DNA from: Globodera rostochiensis
Taxonomy: Eukaryota; Nematoda; Chromadorea; Rhabditida; Heteroderidae
Direction: 5' to 3'
DNA length: 64,000 nt
Assembly: GCA_018350325.1 (NCBI GenBank)
Contig: JAEVLN010000004.1
Span: 1,612,001 to 1,676,000, forward strand
Positions within the stretch are counted from its first letter, which is position 1; every line of letters starts with the position of its first letter. Made by a program: the position numbers and the translations under genes. Of this stretch, positions 1-9,331 are shown piece by piece. The notes beneath the pieces are model-generated. The model ran no database searches, was not told where the DNA came from, and saw only the letters and a program-made list of their open reading frames with translations.

Positions 1-1237
1 TGATCAACGGCACCGCTTGATGCTGCGCAATCTCTTGATGTTCATTTGTGGCATTTTGTTGTTGTTCATTTGTGGCATTTTGTTGTTGTTTATTTGTGCC
101 GTAATATTCGCTAATTTGAGCACTTTCCAATTCATTTGGACGGTTCGAAAGTTCGGAACACTTTTTTAAAACAAATTTAATGAAATTTCTAATATTTATA
201 AATTTACCTGCAGGCGCACAATTAGTTTGAGAAATTGAATTAAAACGAATGGAAGAAAAATTAAAATAATTATTTTCCTTATGCGCAGCATTTTGAAAAT
301 ATAAAAATATTTAAAAAAGAAAATTAAATTAAAAGTTTTGTAAAAGTTTTTTGGAGCCAAAAAATCGATGGGAAAGTGTTAAAAGACTGTACAAATAAAT
401 TGGGGGCAAATCAATTAAGCAAATTTGGCGATTAGCGTCAAATGCATTTGCTCTTTTGAATGTTTTCAGCTGTTGCAAAATTTTTATGATTTTCTTAACT
501 TTAATTAGAAAATATTGTAAAATTAAATAATTTATTACAAAACATTACAATTATTAATTGATTTCATTTGCACACATTTAGCACATTGTCCCCATCAATC
601 CAAGCAGTGCCTGAAATTAATCATCTTTTTTTATTTAAATGAAATAAAATATTATTTTTTCAGAGAGTTGACCTCGAGACTCGAGACTCCGAGAGTCGAA
701 ACTCCGAGACTTGCCCCCGAGACCCCGAAACCTAACCCCTAGAGCCCAAATTCTGACACCGAGACTCAAAACCCCGAGACTTGCCCCCGAGATCCCGAAA
801 CCTGACCCCAAGACTCGAGAACCCGAGACGACTCGAGACCCCGAGACCAAACACCAAAAAGCACGAGACTTTTCTCGGGTCGAGACCCGAAGTTATTGAG
901 CGTCACTAATACCTTTGTGAACAAAACATACCGGTGTGAATACGTCGTCCGTCCACAATGCACTAAACGTGGAAGAAACTATTATTATATATAAATAAAA
1001 TAAAATCAAAATAAATAATGAATGTCTTTGCCTTGTACACGTGGAGCCCATCATCGCCGCAGCGAAGTTCAAATGGCCCAGTTGGCCAAATGCGTCCAAC
1101 CGGCACATGCAACGTGCCATCGTCTGGGTCGTCCCAATGTGTGCCGTTAAAACAGCCTAAACGCCCGAGGGGCATTCATTCAAACATTTTTGCTAATGTG
1201 AAATGAACAATAATATACCTATTTTAGCAATAAAAGT
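1..1237. other. Non-coding flank with GAGAC-type simple repeat
   Basis: I see no supportable gene. A 27-bp direct duplication (TTCATTTGTGGCATTTTG type) lies at about 41-98. Positions 660-890 hold an irregular repeat of the words CGAGAC, CCCGAGAC and TTGCCCC. The same wording recurs at 54110-54240, so it is a dispersed repeat, not a gene. The short open frames across it are low-complexity by-products. Confidence 0.6.
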
Positions 1238-2842
1238 TCAACTAAAAATCCTATTACAAATATTTTTTAAATGATTAATAATGTGGCTTAAATTAATTTT
1301 TGACTTTTGACCTTTCCTTTCACTTTTGGCCCATCTTCCCCGTCCGTACACTTCGCATTTGCGCAATCGCCACGACGAAAGCACGTAGAAATGGCCAGAC
1401 TTGACCAGGTCGCCGTTCACGTCCATGCAGCCCAAAATGTTGTTGCTGGCACAGTCCACGACAAAACCGTCGCGCACAAATTCACCACGCGTATTGGCAT
1501 GGCCACCGTTGTTCAGCTGCTGATCACATTCGGGCACAAAATGATCCGCCGCTGTATTTTGGGGATGATCAGATCAGATCGGATCAGATCAGAAGATCAG
1601 ATCGGATCAGATCAGATCGGATCAGATCAGATCAGAAGATCAGATCAGATCAGATCAGATCAGATCAGATCAGATCAGATCAGAAGATCAGATCAGATCG
1701 GATCGGATCGGATCAGATCAGATCAGATCAGATCAGATTATATCAGATCAGATCAGATCAGATCAGATCAGATCGGATCGGATCAGATCAGAAGATCAGA
1801 TCAGATCAATGGTTGTCGTCTTTTGACAACGAGTAATGTGCCGCCCAAAATTGCGCACTTGCGTTTCGTTGTTGTTGCACTTTCTCCCGCTGCTCCCTGT
1901 CCATGTTCAGCTGGCAGGAATAGCGAACACCGTCCTCCAAAAATTGTTTGGTGCCAAGTGCCAGCTGAACGCCTTGCTCCGTGACACAGTTCAACACCTT
2001 TTGAACAAGTACAGTTAGTGAGTGATTCCATTATCAAAGGTAATGAAATCATTGATTTGGGCGGGTCTAGGGGAGTGATCAGAAATTTGGCATCTGTCAG
2101 GTACTTGGCTCAGATCATGATCAGGAGATAATCATTGGGATTAGAGAAATGATCAGGAGCTAATCATTGGGACAGATCATGGGCAGATTTGATCAGCCAT
2201 AGATCATAATGGATTAGCTGATGCCTAAGGACCTGCCAAAACATTTTATGGCCCCACTTTGATGCGTCCGTTCAGGCAAGTGACGTTGAACTGTCCCCGG
2301 TGTGTCCAATACCGTCCGCTTGCCATGGACTGGCCGAGAAAGTTGCAAGATGGAGGAGAATGCACAGATGATGATGATGATGATGATGATGACGTTGGGG
2401 TTGGGGTTGGGGTTGGGGTTGGGGTTGGAGTTGGGGTTGGGGTTGGGGTTGGGGTTGGGGTTGGGGTTGGGGTTGGGGTTGGGGTTGGGGTTGGGGTTGG
2501 GGTTGGGGTTGGGGTTGGGGTTGGGGTTGGGGTTGGGGTTGGGGTTGGGGTTGGGGTTGGGGTTGGGGTTGGGGTTGGGGTTGGGGTTGGGGTTGGGGTT
2601 GGGGTTGGGGTTGGGGTTGGGGTTGGGGTTGGGGTTGGGGTTGGGGTTGGGGTTGGGGTTGGGGTTGGGGTTGGGGTTGGGGTTGGGGTTGGGGTTGGGG
2701 TTGGGGTTGAGGTTGGGGTTAGGGTTCGGTTTGAGGTTGGGGTTGACGACGACATGGCGCCAATGATGGCGACAAAAACAGAAATGATTTGAAGCGCTTT
2801 TGAAATTGAAGACACCGTAACATACAGAATTCGTTGTGCCAT
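1238..2842 (-). CDS. MIG-18-like secreted fibronectin-I-type protein with a coding Pro-Thr repeat
   Basis: Three exons on the minus strand fit in phase: 2842-2258, 1997-1859 and 1551-1238 (1038 nt, 345 aa). The start ATG at 2842 gives a hydrophobic secretion signal (about residues 1-32). Next come roughly 55 Pro-Thr dipeptides encoded by the TTGGGG array, a run of nine Ser, then Cys-patterned modules: CNFLGQ...[20 protein letters not shown]...RYSCQ, and [19 protein letters not shown]. The repeated C-G-x-W / FxVxC / GCxxxxG pattern is what I know from the nematode MIG-18-type fibronectin-I family, secreted proteins linked to cell migration and extracellular matrix. The family assignment is from motif recall only. 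Introns: 1998-2257, and 1552-1858, which holds the GATCA array. The Pro-Thr linker would be a mucin-like O-glycosylation target if expressed. Donors are GTGGGG and GTGCGC, so the joins are inferred from frame and domain continuity. Confidence 0.7.
1567..1808. repeat. GATCA pentanucleotide microsatellite
   Basis: Near-perfect repetition of GATCA/GATCG words over about 240 bp, with GAAGATC variants. It lies inside intron 2 of the MIG-18-like gene. Dense GATC sites make it a poor template for Sau3AI/DpnII library methods. Confidence 0.9.
2396..2722 (+). repeat. (TTGGGG)n hexanucleotide array, coding on the opposite strand
   Basis: About 52 almost perfect TTGGGG units, with degenerate units at the right end (TTGAGG, TTAGGG, TTCGGT). 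On the minus strand each unit reads CCA-ACC/CCC-AAC; the frame used by the surrounding exon gives Pro-Thr. The array is interstitial, not terminal, and is flanked by unique coding sequence on both sides. Confidence 0.95.
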
Positions 2843-3408
2843 AACTGTTATAAATATGTAGGTAATAACATTTTTTCTATTTAATTAAAATTTAAATGCT
2901 CTAAATTGCATTTTTTTTTAATTTGGTCAGGACAAATGTTAAAGCGAATCAAAATAAGCAGACAGAAAGTGTCAAAATAAACATTTTGAGGCTGTCTAAT
3001 GAATTGATGATGGGCTTAGCACAACAACTTTTTGGGCGCCAAATTCAAAATATTATTTTTTTAAAAGTTGTCGAGTTTTTATTTCAACAAAAATTGTATC
3101 AAATTTTTTAATCTTTAAATTGCCATTGACCAATTCATATTTAGTATTGCATGTTTTTAGATTTGGCATATAAATTTCTCTTTTTGGTCTTTAAATGCCC
3201 GTAATTATTTTTTTAATGAAAAATAATTATTAATATTTAAATTTAATAATAAAATTTGATTTGTTGCGATCTCCGTCAAAACAAACTGCAATATTATCCA
3301 GAATAAAAAAATTACATCCATAAATTTCTCATAAGTTTGACAAAATCCAATTCGAATAGTTGATAAGTGTTTCAAAGTTAATGGATAAGCAAAGATGTTT
3401 AATGCTGA
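2843..3408. other. AT-rich spacer
   Basis: Separates the MIG-18-like gene start (2842) from the 3' end of the divergent GT31 gene (3409). Very AT-rich, with no supportable exon. It must contain the promoter of the MIG-18-like gene, but I recognise no specific element. Confidence 0.6.
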
Positions 3409-5440
3409 CTACTTCTTGCACTCTATCGACTTCATTCTGCCGTATTGATGCTCAAAAACATTCATTTCTTCTGCTCCCCAGATCGAAAATGGAGTCGGCA
3501 CGCCGTCTTCACATTCGCCATTCTTCTCGTCAAACTGTGTAAAAATGGATTTTTTTAATGTTCATTATTAGGGTTGGTTCCCGACGACCCCTCGGGGACG
3601 GGAAAGTCGGTCGGGAAGGCCGGGCTTTGCAATGTCGAGCACCGGGGTCGAGGAGGACCCAATTTTGGGGCTCGGGGAGCAGCCCTATTCAAAATCATAA
3701 AAATTATTTGCACACATACATCGAAATACCACTTGAAGTGCTTTTTCTGGTTCGACAAGGTCACATTGGCCAATTCGGCCAGCATTCCGGTGTATAGCAC
3801 ATCCTCCAAATAAAAGTCGTCAATTTGCCGGGTATGCAACAAAATGGCATTAATCGTTGCCGGAGTGGTCAAATAAACGGTGCCCGACATGAAGTCGGGG
3901 TACACGTCCTTGGGGTACATTTCCTTCGAGGCGTACCTTAAACCTTTCATTTTTTTGTGAGGGTTTCCAATCGCTGAATGTATGCGTACACATATTGATT
4001 GATTAAACACATTAAGAGACTGAAAAGTAGGGTTGGACAAACCCGGGTTATCCGGGACCGGTATCCGGGTGTTTTTGTGAAAATCCGGGTGTTTTTGAGC
4101 TATCCGGTATCCGGGGGACCCGGATAATTTCCGGTTTTGTCCAACCCTACTGAAAAGCACCAATTAAAAAGAGTGGCGTCCACCCCAATAAAGACCATTT
4201 GCTTTCTGGATCTCGAATTGGAATTGATGGGTGGTGAATTCGCCCAAAATACACCAGCGGATTTTTGACGGCAATTGGACGGAATGTTTTCTCCGTCCAA
4301 TGCGCCAAACGTCGCAAATGCACCAGCGCGTCGTCGTCCACTTTCAGTACCCATTTGGCATTGGCACAAAACGATTGTTGCCATTCGAAGCCGCCGTACA
4401 CATGAAATATTTATTTAAAATTATTATTTTTTTGTAAAAATGTTTCAATGTTGGCGGATACTTTAAAATAGGGTTGTACGAGACCGGGACCTTTTGGGGG
4501 AAACCGGGCCGGCATTACATATAAGGGAGTTTTGAAGGATAACCGGAACAAAACTTCAGTACCAAAATGGAAAAATTGACCATTTCAGTACTGGTTCCCG
4601 TCCCGTACAATAATCCTACCTTCAAATGAAGGTGTGCGTAAATGTCGTCGAAGCCATGCAGAAACAGCAAATCGCCATGTTTTGCCTGCTCCTCCTCCAA
4701 CTTCTGCTGAACATCGACCGCTTCCCCGTCCCCGGCATCGGCGATCAAAAAGCGAATCACTTCGCCTGGGACCTGCACAAAAATAAAAAATTTTGGTAAT
4801 TTTTTCCTGAAAGTTGCACCACAAATTCACCGAGTCGTTCATCCACGTTTGCCGAATGGCCTTTCTGTTCTCAAAGCCATTCCTTCGTGACAGTGTTAGC
4901 ATTATCAACTCCGTCTGATTCGGGCAAGCATTGGCAAATTCCATCCAACATTTTTTGAAAAGGCTTTTGAATCGAATTTCAAAATGCTAAAATATTTCAA
5001 ATTATATTAAGTTTCTTTAATTATCGGCTTTCAAAATTACGAACTTGTCGATATAAAATAAAAATTGAGAATTTAAAGCGGTTTTTGAATCGTTTGAATT
5101 TTTGAAAATTAAAGAAAACAACTTTTTTAAGTAACACTTAGGCCTAAGCCTAATGTCCCCTAAGCTCCGGGTGGTGCAAATTAATTTTTAAGACATTCGA
5201 ACCTTCGTGGTGGCGAACCATTTTTTGTTATTCGTTCCATCGCTATAAATAATTTAAAAAAAAAAATATTGATTTGTTTTGAAAAATAATTTGCATTTGT
5301 TTTCAATGGACAGCCCAACAATTGCAAATGTACTTCATATTAATTATATCAAATTAGTTAATTAATTACCCTCCTTTGATGATGCCGTCTGCCTTCAAAG
5401 TCAGGCCAATTAAAACAACAAAAAAAAGTATAAAATTCAT
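3409..5440 (-). CDS. Divergent GT31 beta-1,3-galactosyltransferase-like gene, probably impaired
   Basis: Minus-strand exons that join in phase: 5440-5370, 5242-5203, 4986-4831, 4772-4620, about 4405-4196, 3936-3720, 3534-3409. The first exon gives a hydrophobic start (MNFILFFFVVLIGL) suited to a Golgi signal anchor. Family motifs seen: RKAIRQTW, EVIRFLIAD, DDIYAHLHLK, VKVDDDALVHL (DxD motif, nucleotide-sugar/metal binding), SKEMYP...YPDFMSG and LEDVLYTG. The C-terminal NGECEDGVP corresponds to the last exon of the paralogs at 24-42 kb. About 330 residues, normal for the family. Defect: the fifth exon lacks any AG acceptor for about 70 nt upstream, where the paralogs have TTTTCTCAG, so it may be a pseudogene or use another acceptor. 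Three MITEs sit in its introns. Joining of the first two exons is the least certain part. Confidence 0.6.
3569..3687. mobile_element. hAT-type MITE 1 (TAGGGTTG family)
   Basis: About 119 bp bounded by TAGGGTTGG and AGCCCTA, with a GC-rich, self-complementary interior (GTTCCCGACGACCCC against GGGGTCGAGGAGG). The 8-bp flanks TTCATTAT and TTCAAAAT match at 6 of 8 positions, as expected for an aged hAT target-site duplication. Lies in the last intron of the divergent GT31 gene. Confidence 0.65.
4028..4149. mobile_element. hAT-type MITE 2 with perfect 8-bp target-site duplication
   Basis: A 122-bp element with terminal inverted repeats TAGGGTTGGACAAA and TTTGTCCAACCCTA. Flanks are CTGAAAAG (4020-4027) and CTGAAAAG (4150-4157), a perfect 8-bp duplication. 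TAGGG-type termini with 8-bp duplications are the hallmark of hAT transposons. Interior is CCGGGT/ATCCGG-rich with no coding capacity, so it is non-autonomous. Confidence 0.85.
4469..4618. mobile_element. hAT-type MITE 3 abutting an exon
   Basis: A 150-bp element with termini TAGGGTTGTACGAGACCGGGACC and the inverted GGTTCCCGTCCCGTACAATAATCCTA. Flanks CTTTAAAA and CCTTCAAA match at 6 of 8 positions. On the minus strand it begins one base after the exon ending at 4620, so the donor GTAGGATT of the GT31 gene is G from the flank plus TAGGATT from the element. Confidence 0.75.
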
Positions 5441-5859
5441 TTTGGTTAGAGTTTTGTTCGAATTGAATGAATAAATGATTTGATGAACAAATGTGATGAA
5501 TGGAATTTGCTTTCACTGAAAAAGCCATAGCAAATGAGTCATCATTTGTGGAAAATTCATTCACAAATCGGAGAAATTGAAAATGAATATTAAAGTAAAT
5601 ATTCGAACCTTCGTGAGGAACCAATTAGTCTGTAATAAAATGAAAATTTAAAAAAATACGGAAATTTTTGAAGCTTTTTGGAATGGCAAAGCTCGGCCAA
5701 AAATCGGCAATCTTTGTTATAAAATTGACTAAAAATTCAGAAAGATGTGATTAATTAATTCAAATTTTTATGCGTTATAATTATATTTGAAAATCATTAA
5801 AAATATTCCTTTAATGGGGGCGCGAATCAGACTATAAGCCGAATAAAAGTAAATAAGAT

Positions 5860-6005
5860 TAGGGTTGCTCCCCGAGCCCTCGGGACGGAAAAGTCTGGGT
5901 CGGGGTTTTCGTCCCCGACCAAAAAAGTCGGGGTTCGGGGTTTTTCACAGCAAAAACCCCGAAAAAATCAAAAAAGTCGGGGTTCGGGGACGGGGAGCAA
6001 CCCTA
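5860..6005. mobile_element. hAT-type MITE 4 (near-perfect foldback)
   Basis: Termini TAGGGTTGCTCCCCGA and the inverted GGGGACGGGGAGCAACCCTA enclose a GTCGGGG/CCCCGAC-rich interior, so the whole 146 bp can fold back. The 8-bp flanks (AATAAGAT/ATATAAAT) do not match well, so the duplication is lost or was never present. Confidence 0.7.
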
Positions 6006-8364
6006 ATATAAATCAATATTTTGGCTTTTTTGGGAATTCAATATTAAAAATCAGAAATTTTTAGGCATTTTTCATGAGAAAAATGCAATTTTTAGGCATT
6101 TTCCGAAAATTTCTTAAGAAAAGATGCAATAAGCACGACAAAATTTGACCCTAAAAATCAAAAAAAAATTCAAACCAAAAATGCACCCCTAAAAAGGGGC
6201 TTTTGGTCAATATTTAAGTCAATATTTCACGTTTTGTAGTCAATATAAATCCGGACCCTATTCATAAGCAAAAACAAATTTTATTGCATTTTGTATGAAA
6301 ATTTTTTCAAAAAGTGATCTTGGCAAGTTAAGAATTCAAAAAAAATTAGATTTCAAATTATTATTTTTTTTAAAGTTGTCAGTTTTATTTCAACAAAAAT
6401 TGTATCAAATTTTGTTAATCTTTATTTGTTTGTTTATTGGTGTACATTATTGGTAAATTGTTTTGTTATTCCCCCCAAAATTGCCGTTTCGATCGATTTT
6501 TATCATTCACATTCAATTCATTTTCATTCATTCGTACGCTTTTCCCATTATTTTTGCACATTTAAATCCCTTCAATATGCGCGTAGAGACAGACGAAAAG
6601 GGACGATGGCGTCGTCCTCAGCGGGGGGAATGGGCGGAATTTCGACAATTTCCACAAAAAATTTTGAGGCCTCGGAATTCGAATTTCGAAAAATTGTTGA
6701 GGTCGTCGGAATGACAAAGTGCCAGCCGGTCAAAAAATGCCAATTTTGGCGGATGCCCGTCCCGCCACCATTTATTTGCCTTTTGTGTATTTATTTCCCC
6801 CGGGAAATGTTTGTAAAGCGCCCAAACGGCGGCCGCTAGCTGTTCGTTTTTTTTGTTGGCGTTCCGTTTTTCGTTTTTTTTTGAACTTTTAATTTATTTT
6901 ACATTTAAAGCAGAAGAAGAACACAAAAAGCATCGATTGATTGGCCCATTAAGCAGGCCGTGTCAAAAAAAAAATTATCTCTAATTGACAGCTGAGGGAG
7001 GAGCCGTAACCGGAGGAATTCATTTTGTGTAAGAAATTTATTTGCTAAATTAATTCAAAAATTTGTTAATGTTTTTTGTGTTACTTTTTATGTTGGCTAG
7101 GGCTAGGGGTTTTAAGGCAAGAAAAATAGGCATAAATAGGCACAAAAATGTGTCTAAAATAGGCACAAAAATGTGTCTAAAATAGGCAAAAAAACCCTTA
7201 GGCACAAAAAATGCCAAAATAGGCACTAAAATTTGTATTTCAAAATTGTCGAGACTCGAGAGCGCCTAAAGGGTGTCAAATTGTTTCTGATTTCTAAGCA
7301 ATTTTCTCATTTTCCCCCCAATTTTTAAACGCCGGTGCCACCTTTTTTTGCTTTAATAAATCTGAGTTAGCTGAGGTGGGGGGGGGCTGTGTTTTGTGAA
7401 TATAAAACCAATTTTCTTTCCGATAGTTAAGCAATTCGAGTTTTATTTCCGCTTTTATATTTCGATGAGTGCCGTCGCCGCCCTTTAGGCGTTCCCCCCC
7501 CCCCCAAGGCATTTTATTTCCTCCCTATTTTTGTGTGCTGCCCCGGAGGCGCTTTTCCTGAGCTTTTTTTAAGCCCTCCGTCCCCCGTAAATGCATTTCT
7601 CTCTCTCTCTCTCTCTTATTTAACATACACTCTCTCTCGTTCTCTCTGAAATTCTCTTCAATTCCAACACTCTCTCTCTGCTTTCGCTGTCCGTCTGCCG
7701 TCGTCCGCTGTCTCTTTTAATAAAAGTCCTTTTTTAGCGGCAAAAGATACCCACCGCATTCGCTGTCTCCAGAGTCAGCCTCGGACGGTCGGCCGCCGTC
7801 TGGCATTTTACCCATTTTCTTTTTGGCTTTTCATCAATATTGGGCCAATTTTGGGTTGGACTTTATTGGCATTGGGCCTTTAATCCAGTTAGGCTAATCA
7901 ATTTAAGCAACATTTTGCCAAAAAAAAACCCGTTAAATTAAAAAAGGGTTTAGCAATAATTACATATAACCACTTCCAGCACAACCATCATTTACAATTT
8001 CTTAATGACCTTCGCTGGCTGATCGATTAGCGCACTTTTCCCCTCCGTCTCCCCCCCCCCCACTCTCTCTCTTTCTCTGTCTATCTTTTGTGTTCTGTCC
8101 ATTGCATCTCTCGCCTATTTCTCTTTCTTTTCCTCCACAGGTGTGTGTGTGTTCGATTTCTCTGTTTCTCCTTCACCTTTTGCCGTTTTATTTTTTTCTC
8201 TGTCAACCCAATTTTCAAATACGCGCTCGACTGTCTGCCCCTTTTTTTGCGCCTCCAGCAATTTGGATCACTTTTTACCTTCACTAATATTGCATTATAA
8301 TTCCTGGGATTTTATAATTTAATTATTAGGAAAAAGGGTATTTTTTAAAGTCCGTAAAAGTGCC

Positions 8365-8550
8365 CATTGCGGGTTGTGCCGTAAATCAGACCAAGTTGTG
8401 CCGTAATCAGGCCGAGTTGTGCCGTAAATCAGACCAAGTTGTGCCGTAATCAGGCCGAGTTGTGCCGTAAATCAGGCCGAGTTGTGCCGTAAATCAGGCC
8501 GAGTTGTGCCGTAAATCAGCCGTAAATCAGGCCGAGTTGTGCCGTAAATC
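8365..8550. repeat. GTTGTGCCGTAAATCAG minisatellite
   Basis: About seven copies of a 25-28-bp unit built on GTTGTGCCGTAA(A)TCAGGCCGA, alternating with ACCAA variants. Non-coding, about 0.8 kb upstream of the first exon of the 13-exon gene. Confidence 0.85.
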
Positions 8551-9331
8551 AGGGCGGTTGAAAAGCCACCGAATTTTGGTCCCCGAAGAATCCCGAAATC
8601 GGGGGGAGGGGGGTCCAACCCAAACATTTTGCACATTGTGTTTGGTGTCGAACCAACCCCCCCCCCCCCACCTAAAGCACTTCTGTGGCAGACGCCCTCA
8701 TTTGCTCAAGACTCTCGACAGATTCTCCCGAGGCGTCCGTCTTCCACCATTTTATATGCTCCTCCCACAATCCCAACAAAACATTCCGCCAATAATTGCT
8801 CCTCCTCCTCCGCTGTCTTCTTTTTCCTCCCCTCACTTTCTGTGGCTTCTCCCCGTTCCCCCAAAAAATATTGTTGCTCATTAATTACCTCCCAAAAGCC
8901 AATCGATTCTCGAGACTCTCGACAATTGCACACAAAAGAGGGGGGGGGGGTGTCCGTACACACCAAATCATCATCATTATACCGGCTTTTTGGGTGCGCA
9001 ACAATTCATTTGACAGCAAACAAAGGCGCACATTATAATCAACCCATCCATTGTCGCCGCCGCTTTAGCCGTGCCGACGGCGTTGGACCAGTGCCGAACT
9101 CTGATCGATCGATCGATCGATCAAACACTTTGACGGGACGCGCGGACATTGCTGGTGGGCATATTACATATTGAATATTAGCAGAAATGAGAAGCTTTTC
9201 CACTTTCCATGCGTCCGTTCTTACAAATTAATCGTCTTTATATTTAAAACTAAAATATATTTAAGGGAATAAATGGCATACAAAATGATTGAATTGGTGG
9301 TTTTTTAATATATTTTTTTAGCAGCGCTCAA

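Larger units (their letters stand above)
5441..9331. other. Non-coding stretch with MITE, CT tracts and minisatellite
   Basis: No gene that I can support. It holds a hAT-type MITE (5860-6005), AGGCACAAAAATG-type short repeats at about 7115-7225, and CT-rich tracts at 7595-7720 and 8055-8130. A minisatellite is at 8360-8550; poly-C/G runs are near 7380, 7495, 8055, 8660 and 8940. An open frame from ATG 6606 (MASSSAGGMGG...) is in good codon context but has no recognisable domain. The CT tracts just upstream of the 13-exon gene could be promoter or 5'-UTR sequence, which is conjecture. Confidence 0.5.

Noticed and set aside
1307..1984. Plus-strand frame of 225 codons with Arg-Ser-Asp repeats
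   Set aside because: It spans the GATCA microsatellite; the minus strand has the consistent gene.
2396..2722. Chromosome end or telomere fusion
   Set aside because: The array is flanked on both sides by exons of one gene in one frame, and TTGGGG is not the usual nematode telomere word.
2259..2792. Plus-strand open frames of Gly-Val and Gly-Leu dipeptides
   Set aside because: They are the opposite-strand reading of the TTGGGG array. The minus strand has the signal peptide, in-phase introns and Cys modules.
6606..6839. Small plus-strand protein starting MASSSAGGMGG
   Set aside because: No homology I can name, no splice sites linking it to neighbours, and the end is low-complexity.
8365..8550. 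CRISPR-like array
   Set aside because: Repeats are directly adjacent without unique spacers, and this is eukaryotic DNA.
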